From Viscum album (Eukaryota > Streptophyta > Magnoliopsida > Santalales > Viscaceae), in the NCBI GenBank assembly GCA_963277665.1, contig OY728130.1, positions 1,360,516,393-1,360,580,392 on the forward strand: DNA of 64,000 bases. Direction: 5' to 3'. The translations under genes were made by a program, and so were the position numbers. This document shows, piece after piece, positions 51,170-59,686 of the stretch. A model generated the notes under the pieces. That model had not been told where the DNA came from and searched no databases. It saw nothing but the letters and a program-made list of their open reading frames with translations. The stretch's first letter is position 1, and each line of letters begins with the position of its first letter.

Positions 51170-51189
51170 CGGCCCATTTTTCTATAGTG
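51170..51189 (-). repeat. CACTA terminal inverted repeat, right end
   Basis: Read outward on the minus strand: CACTATAGAAAAATGGGCCG. The first five bases CACTA and the A-run are the family hallmark. Confidence 0.65.
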
Positions 51190-51348
51190 TAGGTGGGACC
51201 CTAGTGGGTCAGGTCATATCATACAGATGGGGAAAAAACTTAGGAACCATAATGAATATCACTTGAATCCAATAAAATAATGATAGAAACACACTTTCCT
51301 AAGACTATCCACATAGAGCATAAGCAGCAAAGGGAACTCGTTCTTATA

Positions 51349-54300
51349 TATTTATTTTCTTTATTGTTTTTTTTTAAAAGAAAGAGCCCATGCATAATAA
51401 AAGAAAACAAAAGTTTACATGAAGCGAAAGGAAGGAATTTTATTACAATCTCTTTCATAGAGGTGAAGAAAATCAGCTGGCAGCGCATCCAGCCAAGTCA
51501 TGTTCTGGTGGACACCTTTATTGGCAAGGGCATCAGCAACTGCATTTGCTTCCCGGTAGGCATGTGTAGCAATGTAGTCGATCTTCTGGAGAGAATTCAA
51601 ACAGTTCATCCAGCGCATAGTAAGTGGCCAGGCTAGATGAATGACTCCGTTCCAAATTGCTTGAACAATGGTGGTAGAATCACTTTCAATCCACAGTTTA
51701 CGCCAACCTCTTTGCAGAGCAAAATCAACAGCATGGATGACTCCAAGCATCTCTGCTTCAATGGAAGAGGCGATCCCACAACCTCCGTAGAAGCAACCAT
51801 GACAATGGTCATCAGAGTCTCTGTAAATGGCCCCACAACTAGCAGGTCCAGGATTGCCTTTTGAGGCGCCGTCGACATTCACTTTAATCCAACCCGGCAT
51901 CGGAGGTTGCCAGAAAACTTCAAAGGGTTGCTTGAGCTTCGGGAAAATACCCGGGACACGGATACGTCTAAGGATCTCGAAGTCTCCAATATGATTGCTA
52001 CAACAATCTTTTTGAATTGATGCAGCTTCATGAATCGCAATGAGAATTCGAGCTTTTCCTGCATTAAGACTGAAAGAGTGATTATTATGGATAAGATCAT
52101 TTCTTGCATACCAGATTTCATGAAGGAGTTCAGCCACTGCTGCAAGAAAAATGTTTTTGACTTGCCGAGAGGCGCCATATTTAGTACATTTCTTCAAAAG
52201 TAAACAAATCGGGTCAGATAAGGACCATGAAGAATTAAAAAGCTCAAAAATATAGTTCCATAAAGCCGTGGCCGTAGCACAAGACAAGAAGAGATGATCA
52301 GAATCCTCTCTGTGCTGATTACATAAATGACATTTTGAGCAAAGTTGAATGTCAGAGGCTTGAAGCCGATTTTCAGTGGGCAATCTATTGTGAGCAATAC
52401 GCCAAATAAGGGTGAACCTAGAGGGTTTAATCCAAGTCTTATTGAAAGTACTCACCCAATTATAATCAGATTCATTGTCAGAAAAATTGTGCATGTAGAA
52501 ATTTTTTGAATCAAGTATGCCATTGGGAGCAGGTTCCCAAACAAGGAAGTCCCCAGACGTGGAGAAGGTATAATTTTCAATAATTTGAGCAATGTCATTG
52601 GGGAGATCATGCTTATGAAGATGCATAACATCTTTAATAGTGTGGGTGGTGTTTATAGAAGTGTTATTAGGAGGCAGCATGGAAATTAAAGGAGTACCTA
52701 TCCAGTTGTCACACCAGAATTTAATGTTAGAGTCAACGCTGACCATCCACCTGGAGTTAGCCATAATCTTCTGATAAGAGTTTCTAATAGAGGGCCAGAT
52801 TGAAGAGTTGATGAAATTAAGATTTCCTTTTAAAAGTTTATTTAAAAATCTATATTTTAAAAAGTCAGTGGCTTTAGAGTTGTTATTAATAAGGCGCCAA
52901 GTGAATCTCGCTTGCAGAGCATCGTTGAACAATTTTAAGTTTTTGATGCCAATGCCTCCATTATCAAGAGGTTTACAACATGTCTTCCAAGGGATGGTAA
53001 CAAGTTTCCTTTCAAAGATACTTCCCGTCCAGATGAAATTTTTTATAAAGGTATTGACTTTCTTGAAAGTACCTATGGGCCATTTATAAATCATGAGCGA
53101 GTAGACCAGCTTAGAGACAATGGTAGATTTGACAAGACAAATTCTACCAGCCATGGAGAGGGATTTCCCCTTCCAAGTAGAAAGTTGATTAATAATTTGA
53201 TCCGTGATATTAGAGAAATAAGAGGATTTAGGACGTCCCCAGAAAATCGGGACGCCCAAGTACGTAAAGGGAAAAGAGCCTTCCTTAATTCCAAGATTAT
53301 TGGTGATAATGGATTTTCTTCTAACATGAAAATTTTTACCGAAGAAAATGTAAGATTTGTTCCAGGAAATAGATTGTCCAGAAAGGTTCTCGTAATGAGA
53401 GATAGCTTGTTTAAGACATTGAATATTTCTTTGATCTCCCTTAAGAAACAAAATAATATCATCAGCATAGAGGAGGTGAGTGGGGACAGTAAGGTTTCTA
53501 CCGGCCTGAATGGGTTTAAGTTTATTTTGATCAACCGGATTATGAATGAGTCTGCTGAAGTAGTCTTCCGCAATAACAAACAGAATGGCCGAGAGGGGAT
53601 CGCCCTGTCTGACACCTTTAGAGCATTTAAAAAATCCACGAGGGGTGCCATTAATTAATATGGAAATGCTAGCAGATTGAAATAAAGTCTTGATTCTCTT
53701 GATAAAAGTCTCATGAAAACCAAACTTTTTCAAGACTCTAAAAATAAAGCCCCAATCAATGGTATCAAAGGCTTTTCTAATATCAAGCTTGATGGCCACA
53801 CAACCCCCCCTATTATTTTTATTAAGGGTGTTGGTACATTCTGAGGCGAGACAAATGCAGTCTTGGATGGATCTATTCTTAATGAAACCAAACTGATTCC
53901 ATGAGACAATTCTGTTGAAAATCGGAGCCAATCTGTTGGCAATGATTTTAGTAATGATCTTGTAAAGGGTATTGATAAGAGCAATTGGTCTAAAATGATG
54001 AATTTCAGAAGCATTTTCAACTTTGGGTATTGAGGTGAGGAATTGAGCATTGATACCCCGAGGGAGGGATCCGTGAATGAAAAAAGACCTTATCAGCTTA
54101 CAAACATCTGAACGAAGAGTGTCCCAGTGATTTTGATAGAAACCATTGTTAAAACCATCCGGTCCAGGAGCACTATCAGGATTTAGACTAAAGACAGTGT
54201 CTTTAATTTCATGCTCCAAAGGAATAGCTAAGAGGGAGTCATTGTCATGCTCATCCACCATTAAGGGGATAATATTAGGATCGAGATCAATATTTCTCTC

Positions 54301-55480
54301 AGGGCCATTGAAAATGTCATTAAAGTAGGAGACAACATGATCCGCGATGGCTTCTTCAGAGTCAATGATCAAATCGTTGTGAATCAGTTTAGTGAGAGGA
54401 CGGTTGGCTTTTCTGGTTCTTTGAAGAGAGTTATAGAATTTAGTATTTCTATCTCCATCAGCTAGCCATTTGGTCCTAAACATTTGCTTCCGGATTTTAT
54501 CCTTAAAGGTGAGTAAGGTGTTAAGCTTAAGAGCTGTGTCGACCTCCAGCTGAGGGTCGAGGTTAAAATCAGAGTTGGAACTACGGATTTGGATTTGATT
54601 AAGTTCATCTTCAAGAGAGGTGATGTCAGCATCCATTTGAAGGGTCTTGGTTTTACACCAGCCTTTGAGAGCTTGTTTTAAAATTTTCAATTTGAAAATA
54701 CAGGCAAAAGGGTCATGAGAATGGCTCATAGAATTCCAAGTATTATCAATCAAGTTGACACAGTCAGGGTCAAGGGACCAAGCATTATTAAATTTAAAAG
54801 GGAGGGGAGATCTGCGATCATTAGAGAGGGAGCTGAGTAAAATGGGGTGGTGGTCAGAGTTAAGTCTGGGGAGCGTTATACAAGAGACACTATCCCAGGT
54901 GTCCAGGGCCTTCATGTTAACAAAGGCCATGTCAAGCTTACTGGCAACAGTTTTGTTATAATGCCTTCTATACCAAGTGTATTTCTCCCCAGTGAGGTTA
55001 ACTTCAGAGAGACTACAGTCATCAATAGCAGATCTAAATTCTCTTGTGGATATAGAAAGATGAGAGGGTCTAATTTTTTCAGTGGGACTAAGAATAGCAT
55101 TGAAGTCACCGCTAATCACCCACGGATCATGAATAGTGTTAGCCATGTCAAAAAGATCTTTCCAAAGATTTCTTCTTTGTTGATACCTGTTATTAGCATA
55201 GACCATCGTGCAAAAGATGTGCTGATCATTCCAAATAAAGTCGCAAGTGAAATGTTGAGCTGCAGTTTTGAAGACATTGATGTTTTGAAGGGAGGAGTGA
55301 TAGAAGATCCACATAGAGTCCATCAAGGGACCATTTTTGCAGGATCCTAAAAAGTTATAATGAAGGGAGCCAAGTCTCATAAAACTAGAATTATAGTTGA
55401 CCTTGGGTTCTGATATGGAAAAAAGCTGAGGTTTATGATTGTTTAGAAGCCTCCTAAGTGTCATGGAGGTGTCATTAATC
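51349..55480 (-). mobile_element. L1-type LINE, 5'-truncated, ORF2 intact from first Met
   Basis: A non-LTR retrotransposon on the minus strand. The 5' junction falls inside the endonuclease start: upstream of ATG 55464 the text still reads LNDTSM-like ('attaatgacacctcc') and then hits stops, with no WNxRG block and no ORF1. The 3' side has a short untranslated region and an A-rich tail (nine A at 51367-51375, then 'caataaagaaaataaat'). A possible short duplication 'ttcttata' occurs at 51341 and 55514, but the target duplication is not certain. Base composition is less AT-rich than the neighbours, fitting a younger insertion. Confidence 0.85.
51415..55464 (-). CDS. LINE ORF2 protein: endonuclease, reverse transcriptase, zinc finger, RNase H
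   Basis: 1349 residues without a stop, by far the longest frame here. This protein nicks genomic DNA and copies LINE RNA into the nick. The endonuclease covers residues 1 to about 215: SEPKV, SGDFNAIL (near 115), LNSDHHPILL (near 205); its first strand is missing. RT spans about 420-700: SAPGPDGF, FRPIALINTLYKIITKIIAN, KLDIRKAFD (near 558) and the active site LLYADDIILF at 666-669 (DNA 53458-53469), all catalytic residues present. A zf-RVT domain follows near 1015-1065 (LIWRIAHNRLPTENRL, CSKCHLCN..HLFLSC). RNase H lies at about 1190-1316: NVDGASKGNPGP, SIEAEML, IESDS, and a C-terminal Asp in ANAVADALA. RNase H is a known feature of one plant L1 clade. The upstream truncation means the native start is lost; 55464 is only the first available Met. 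Frames on either strand inside it are shadows. Confidence 0.92.
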   Translation of the reverse strand: MTLRRLLNNHKPQLFSISEPKVNYNSSFMRLGSLHYNFLGSCKNGPLMDSMWIFYHSSLQNINVFKTAAQHFTCDFIWNDQHIFCTMVYANNRYQQRRNLWKDLFDMANTIHDPWVISGDFNAILSPTEKIRPSHLSISTREFRSAIDDCSLSEVNLTGEKYTWYRRHYNKTVASKLDMAFVNMKALDTWDSVSCITLPRLNSDHHPILLSSLSNDRRSPLPFKFNNAWSLDPDCVNLIDNTWNSMSHSHDPFACIFKLKILKQALKGWCKTKTLQMDADITSLEDELNQIQIRSSNSDFNLDPQLEVDTALKLNTLLTFKDKIRKQMFRTKWLADGDRNTKFYNSLQRTRKANRPLTKLIHNDLIIDSEEAIADHVVSYFNDIFNGPERNIDLDPNIIPLMVDEHDNDSLLAIPLEHEIKDTVFSLNPDSAPGPDGFNNGFYQNHWDTLRSDVCKLIRSFFIHGSLPRGINAQFLTSIPKVENASEIHHFRPIALINTLYKIITKIIANRLAPIFNRIVSWNQFGFIKNRSIQDCICLASECTNTLNKNNRGGCVAIKLDIRKAFDTIDWGFIFRVLKKFGFHETFIKRIKTLFQSASISILINGTPRGFFKCSKGVRQGDPLSAILFVIAEDYFSRLIHNPVDQNKLKPIQAGRNLTVPTHLLYADDIILFLKGDQRNIQCLKQAISHYENLSGQSISWNKSYIFFGKNFHVRRKSIITNNLGIKEGSFPFTYLGVPIFWGRPKSSYFSNITDQIINQLSTWKGKSLSMAGRICLVKSTIVSKLVYSLMIYKWPIGTFKKVNTFIKNFIWTGSIFERKLVTIPWKTCCKPLDNGGIGIKNLKLFNDALQARFTWRLINNNSKATDFLKYRFLNKLLKGNLNFINSSIWPSIRNSYQKIMANSRWMVSVDSNIKFWCDNWIGTPLISMLPPNNTSINTTHTIKDVMHLHKHDLPNDIAQIIENYTFSTSGDFLVWEPAPNGILDSKNFYMHNFSDNESDYNWVSTFNKTWIKPSRFTLIWRIAHNRLPTENRLQASDIQLCSKCHLCNQHREDSDHLFLSCATATALWNYIFELFNSSWSLSDPICLLLKKCTKYGASRQVKNIFLAAVAELLHEIWYARNDLIHNNHSFSLNAGKARILIAIHEAASIQKDCCSNHIGDFEILRRIRVPGIFPKLKQPFEVFWQPPMPGWIKVNVDGASKGNPGPASCGAIYRDSDDHCHGCFYGGCGIASSIEAEMLGVIHAVDFALQRGWRKLWIESDSTTIVQAIWNGVIHLAWPLTMRWMNCLNSLQKIDYIATHAYREANAVADALANKGVHQNMTWLDALPADFLHLYERDCNKIPSFRFM

Positions 55481-56370
55481 TATTAGGGGAGAAATGTTCA
55501 CATGAAAAATTGTTTTCTTATACTACTAATAGACCACCAAAAGTACGATTGATAGATCTATTGGAAATTCATATGTTGTAGTAGTGTAGATGGAAATTGA
55601 ATCCTCAAAATTTTACTTTCCCCTCAACTGATTATATCAAAAGTAGGTAGTCATTAAACCCTAATCACTTCCCAAAGTCTTCCCCATAAACACACCTTAG
55701 TAAAAACATAAAAATTACCAAAAACATTCAATGGTAAAACATTCAATGGAAAATATAGGAAAGTAATGAAAAAGTATAAATTTTTAACATGCTTTAGACT
55801 ATATCCTACATTCATAGGAGAAACCACATTTCTTCTTGATTTTATTAAAACTAAAATATTATAGGTAAAAAAACATGTTATAAAGATAAGTAATCCACAC
55901 AAACTTATCATATATTTAATAAAAACCTAGTTAAACCACTATTGAAACCTTTTTTCAAAAAAAATTCATTGAAGGTCCCACAAACATAAATATTAAGCAC
56001 AATTGGTCAAACAGGTTAAACCTACTCTCCTAAAAACCTAGATCATAAGACATGACTACCTATGAAAGTTTACTAATCTAGCGACCCATTATATTTGTTT
56101 AACTTCTGAACCTCCCAACACTAAATCATAAAACCATCAATATATGCAATCTTTTGAGAAATTTACTATCATTAGAGAAGATCTATTGTTGTTGACCAAA
56201 ATTCTAATGAACATATTTCTGATGCCTAAACTTATACTGCTCTAAACTTTTTTTGATCTAAACAAGGATTTACATCTCAATAATCACCAAAAAAAATAAT
56301 TATTCTAGGAAAAACCTCAGCAACCCTCTAACACTGAGAATTTAGTAGTTTTCCCCTTTCTATTTTATTC
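55481..56370. other. AT-rich spacer with a CACTA-like end
   Basis: No coding sequence is recognised; the frame 55654-55911 is hydrophobic and without known family. At 55574-55587 'tgttgtagtagtg' reads outward as CACTACTACAACA, a possible CACTA terminus. The right part (55.7-56.37 kb) may be the 3' LTR of the minus-strand copia remnant, since 'gggacttggggga' near 56378-56392 on the minus strand looks like a polypurine tract. Confidence 0.35.
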
Positions 56371-56379
56371 CTTCATTCC

Positions 56380-58000
56380 CCCAAGTCCCATTTAGTCTTG
56401 ATTTTGCCTCATACTTTTCTGAATGACCACCTTGGTTAATATGTCCATCAGATCGTAGCTTCCTACTATCTTCTGTACACCATCTCCTCTTCTTCAAGTA
56501 ATTTTCTAATGAAATGATACTTTAGATCAGTATGCTTTGTCCTTACATAGAACGCCAAATTTTTAGCCAGGTGGATTTTACTTTGGGTGTTAGAATAAAT
56601 TAATACCCCATCTTGATTTATTCTATGATCCTGTAGAAATCTCTCCAACCATACCATTTCCTTCCCATATTCCATTACAGCTATATACTTTTCTTTAGTT
56701 TTAATCAATGTAACAATATTTTGAAGTCATTAAATCCAAAAAACTATAGCTCCTCCATATGTAAACATGAAACATGTTATACTCTTTCAATTATCTTAAT
56801 CTTTAGCAAATTCCAAGTCTACACAGCCTTGTAAAATATATTCCTCCCCAAAAAAGATGGATTGATCTTAATATCCTTTAAAATATTAAAAAGATCTACT
56901 TCATATCCACCTAGTGAAATTTCCTCAGTTTCTCTATATACTAAATCACATCTCTCACTGCATAAGAAATGTTTGGTTGATTGAAAACCATTGCATACAT
57001 CAAACTTCCAACTGTTAATGCATATAAAATTTTCTCCATTTACTTGGCCTCAACTTCCATTATTGGAACTTGTGACCTAGATAACATGAATTCAGCTACA
57101 AGAGGGGTTTATACTAGCTTACTTCTGGTCATCCCAAACCTTTCCATGATTTTCTAGATATAATTATTATAAATTATAACTGAAGTACTAGTTTTCTTAT
57201 CTCTCTTAATATTTATACCAAAAATATTCATTTTTTGTCCAAGATCTTTCTTCTCAAAACTTTTGTAAAAATCACACTTCAAATTTTAGATTTACTAAAC
57301 TTCCAATCCAACTATCAGTATGTCATCCACATACAAAAAGTAATATGATAAATTTTTTATCTTACTTTTTCTTCTGATAATAGAAATGATCTTGATTACA
57401 CTTGTTGAACCCTTCCTTTGATATAATGAATCAAATTTATGACTCCACTATTATGGGTCTTTCTTCAACTCATATAGTTTTTTCTTTAGTTTTCATACCA
57501 ATTTCCAATGCCCAGCCTCCCATACACCAATTATTTTTTTATATAAATATCATCCTCAAAATCACTATGAAGAAAATATGTCTTGATATTCATCTACTCC
57601 ATATACTGATCTTCTTATGAAACCCTGCTTAAAACCTTTCTAATGGTATAATTTTTAACTACCGATGAGAATATTTTTGAGAAATCTAATACTTCCTTTC
57701 GTTGAAAACCCTTCCACACTAGTCATGATTTGTATCTCTTCTTTCCATCATCCTATTTTTAGATCTGTTAAACCCACTAGTTCTCAAGTGACTTTTTACC
57801 CTCCAAAAGTTCAACGATCTCCCAAGTTTCATTGAACATTAATAATCCCATCTCCTTATTCATGGAAAACTACCACTACTTAGAGTCACTAATAGAATCT
57901 TTCGCCTATGTATTTTTAGGTTCTCCTACATTCATTGGGAGTAGAAAGTTCATGTTATACATATACCTCTGCACTATTCTTCTAATTCTAGTTGATCTCC
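56380..58000 (-). pseudogene. Ty1/copia pol remnant: RT and RNase H
   Basis: Reading right to left on the minus strand gives, across frames: RRSTRIRR-like text near 57990; GKKSLENKWV near 57790-57820; KGFQRKEVLDFSKIFSSVVK near 57660-57720; FLHSDFEDDIYIKK near 57540-57580. The RT active site LYVDDILIVG follows, with YVDD at 57322-57333. Then come KDLGQKMNIFGI and VGSLMYAMVFNQPNISYA near 56960-57010. RNase H is in the frame 56466-56708: EKYIAVMEYGKEMVWLERFL, SNTQSKIHLAKN, RTKHTDLKYHFIR, followed by DILTKVV near 56430. This is copia RT-RNase H order of the Tork-like kind (LYVDD). Many stops; gag and most of integrase are absent. Confidence 0.85.
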
Positions 58001-58369
58001 TCAACTAAATTAGATGAGCAGGACTACTTGGATCTATCAGTACCTAAACTTCCAATACACAAACTTCTAGATTATGTGATTTTTTGGGAAAAAATCCCTG
58101 AAGGTATCATTGAATCATTTTTGAGGTGATTGTGTTTGTTGAAAAAGGGTAAATTTGTGTTGTGATTGTTGACAAAGCAAACCATGACATACAAATTTGT
58201 TGACAAAGGGGATTTCATGTTTGCATGTTGATTTCAAGAGATGTGGTTAATGATCAATGTTTGATTCAAGAACTTTGATAAAGGAATGGATGATCTGGAG
58301 GCAGTAAAAAAAGAGCAGATACAAGGTGGTGCCATTTTCTAGTGTTTGACAAATTTTTGGGCCTGAAAA

Positions 58370-59000
58370 TCGACAAATGAAGAAAAGTGGTTTTTGGAAA
58401 AGGTACTTGCACGTTGTGTACTTGATGGAGAGGAAACTTGCACGCCATATGTTTTTTAAGATTAGAACATCAAAATATGGAAAAGGGTCAAGGGTTGTTC
58501 AAGTTTTAGTGTTGGTCGCGCAAGTGATTTGCGCGGAAGAGACTTGCACGCTGAAACTTGCGCGCCGAGGGGAGACTTGTGTGCCATCGTGTAGGGTGTC
58601 TAAATGATTATAAATACAAGTCGAACCATCCTCATTTGGTGAAGAGTTCAAGACTTAGAAAATTTAGAGCTCCAGTTGTGTAGGTGTGGTGGTTGCGTAA
58701 GTGGTGTAGGGTCGCGCAAGTAGAGGTTGTGCGCCAGGTGATAGTTGCACATCCAAGGTGGTCTGGGTGAGGAAGGAAGAGAGTTGCGCAGGTTTTGAGT
58801 TGAAGAAGGAAGTGTCACGCAAGTGTTTTGGTGAAACTTGCAAACCAAGTTTTGAAGAAGCGCAAAAAAATTTCATTGCACGCCAATATTGGTTTGGGCG
58901 TAAAAGGGTGTGTGTTGCGCAAGTTTGGAGTTGAAGAAGCTTGTGTCGCGCAAGTGGTTGAGGTAGACTTTCACGCCAGTTTTGACTTGTGCTCTGAGAC
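58370..59000. repeat. Reiterated GCGCAAGT / CTTGCGCGCC motifs in the copia LTR
   Basis: Clear sites are at about 58518 (gcgcaagtgatttgcgcg), 58555 (cttgcgcgccg), 58711 (tcgcgcaagt), 58815 (cacgcaagt), 58916 (gcgcaagttt) and 58945 (tcgcgcaagt). Decayed forms such as 'cttgcacgcc' and 'ttgcacgcca' lie between them. Spacing is irregular, and both orientations occur. Confidence 0.65.
58609..58616 (+). promoter_or_regulatory. TATA-like box of the copia LTR
   Basis: 'tataaata' in the context 'taaatgattataaatacaag', upstream of the R/U5-like block. It is the best candidate for the element's promoter; there is no experimental support. Confidence 0.45.
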
Positions 59001-59649
59001 TTGCATTCCAACTTAGAGAAGGGTGCCAAGTAAGGTTGATTCCTAGTAGTGATTTAGGGCTTCATGGAAGCTGGAAGATTTCTCGATACCTCCAGTGCAA
59101 AGTGAGATTCATCTACGAGTGAAAGTTGGACTTCAATAGATCATATACAAACAACAGAGGATGCATTCATTAGTGATAATGAAGAGACCTACAGGTCTAT
59201 AAACTGTGAGTGGATCCTTTCTAGAGAAGTGAGAAAAGTAAGAAGAATAAGGTGATCCTCTCCACCGGCAGTGAGCTAGAGAGAGAGAAACGGGAAGTGA
59301 CCCTTGGGGAAGCAGTGAGCTAACTCTAAACATTGTAAAGGTAGTGAGCCTCGGAATAGAAATGATCTATCCTGAACCTTGTAAACAACAGTGTGCTTTT
59401 AGTGGATTTGGTACATCGGTACATTGCCGGTGTATGCTCCTTGGACGTAGCACAGTGAGGGTGAACCAAGTACAAATTTTTGTGTCCTGTGCATGATTTA
59501 CTTTCTATTTATATTATGCAAAGGGAAAACGAGAGAAAAGTGTTTTTCTTAATAGTGAAACAAGATCAGAACGGGCTTTAATTTTAAATTTTTCATACCC
59601 AGATTCACCCCCCCCCCCTCAGGGTATTCAGCCTTATGGACCTAAAAAT

Positions 59650-59661
59650 TAGTATCAGAGG
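59650..59661 (+). other. Primer-binding site, initiator-Met tRNA type (copia)
   Basis: 'tagtatcagagg' against the usual TGGTATCAGAGC. It follows the C-run and LTR end and precedes the first gag Met at 59687. Confidence 0.75.
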
Positions 59662-59686
59662 CAGGTTGATATTAGTTCTTCTCTCA

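Larger units (their letters stand above)
41527..51189 (+). mobile_element. Probable CACTA (En/Spm) DNA transposon, decayed
   Basis: The right end is well marked: 'cggcccatttttctatagtg' ends at 51189, read outward as CACTATAGAAAAATGGGCCG. Subterminal 'accaccatggaattc' and 'accaccaaacac' blocks lie at 51070-51160. Inside lie TNP2-type transposase relics and a second TNPA-like gene, the usual two-gene content. The proposed left end, 'cactataaaatttt' at 41527, is weaker; it is followed by 'catggtgggtttttt' (about 41610), like the inverted 'catggtgggattta' near the right end. Flanking triplets are 'tat' and 'tag'. The resulting size of 9.7 kb suits the family. The left border needs confirmation. 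Confidence 0.55.
58100..59645 (+). repeat. 5' LTR of a Ty1/copia element
   Basis: Placed by the primer site that follows and by typical LTR content. The R/U5-like block 'gtacattgccggtgtatgctccttggacgtagcacagtgagggtgaacca' at 59420-59467 resembles other plant copia LTRs. Just before the end comes a C9-10 run ('caccccccccccctcagg') as in SIRE-like elements. A TATA-like box is at 58609-58616. Between 58370 and 59000 many GCGCAAGT and CTTGCGCGCC motifs occur. The left border cannot be fixed since the 3' LTR is beyond the window. Frames at 58266-59333 are low-complexity by-products and not genes. Confidence 0.6.

Noticed and set aside
53185..53658. Plus-strand frame of 157 codons inside the LINE, and 54847-55350
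   Set aside because: Antisense shadows of the intact LINE ORF with no motif of their own.
55574..55587. CACTACTACAACA-like end suggesting a second CACTA element around the LINE
   Set aside because: Only one end was seen and no subterminal repeats or partner were found; kept as a note under the spacer, not called as an element.
58377..59029. Several frames of 60-120 codons on both strands rich in His, Gln, Pro or Val
   Set aside because: They arise from the repeated GCGCAAGT motifs of the copia LTR and have no family resemblance.
59608..59620. C homopolymer as a sequencing artefact or G-quadruplex regulatory site
   Set aside because: A C-run right before the LTR end is usual for SIRE-type copia elements; nothing here supports another role.
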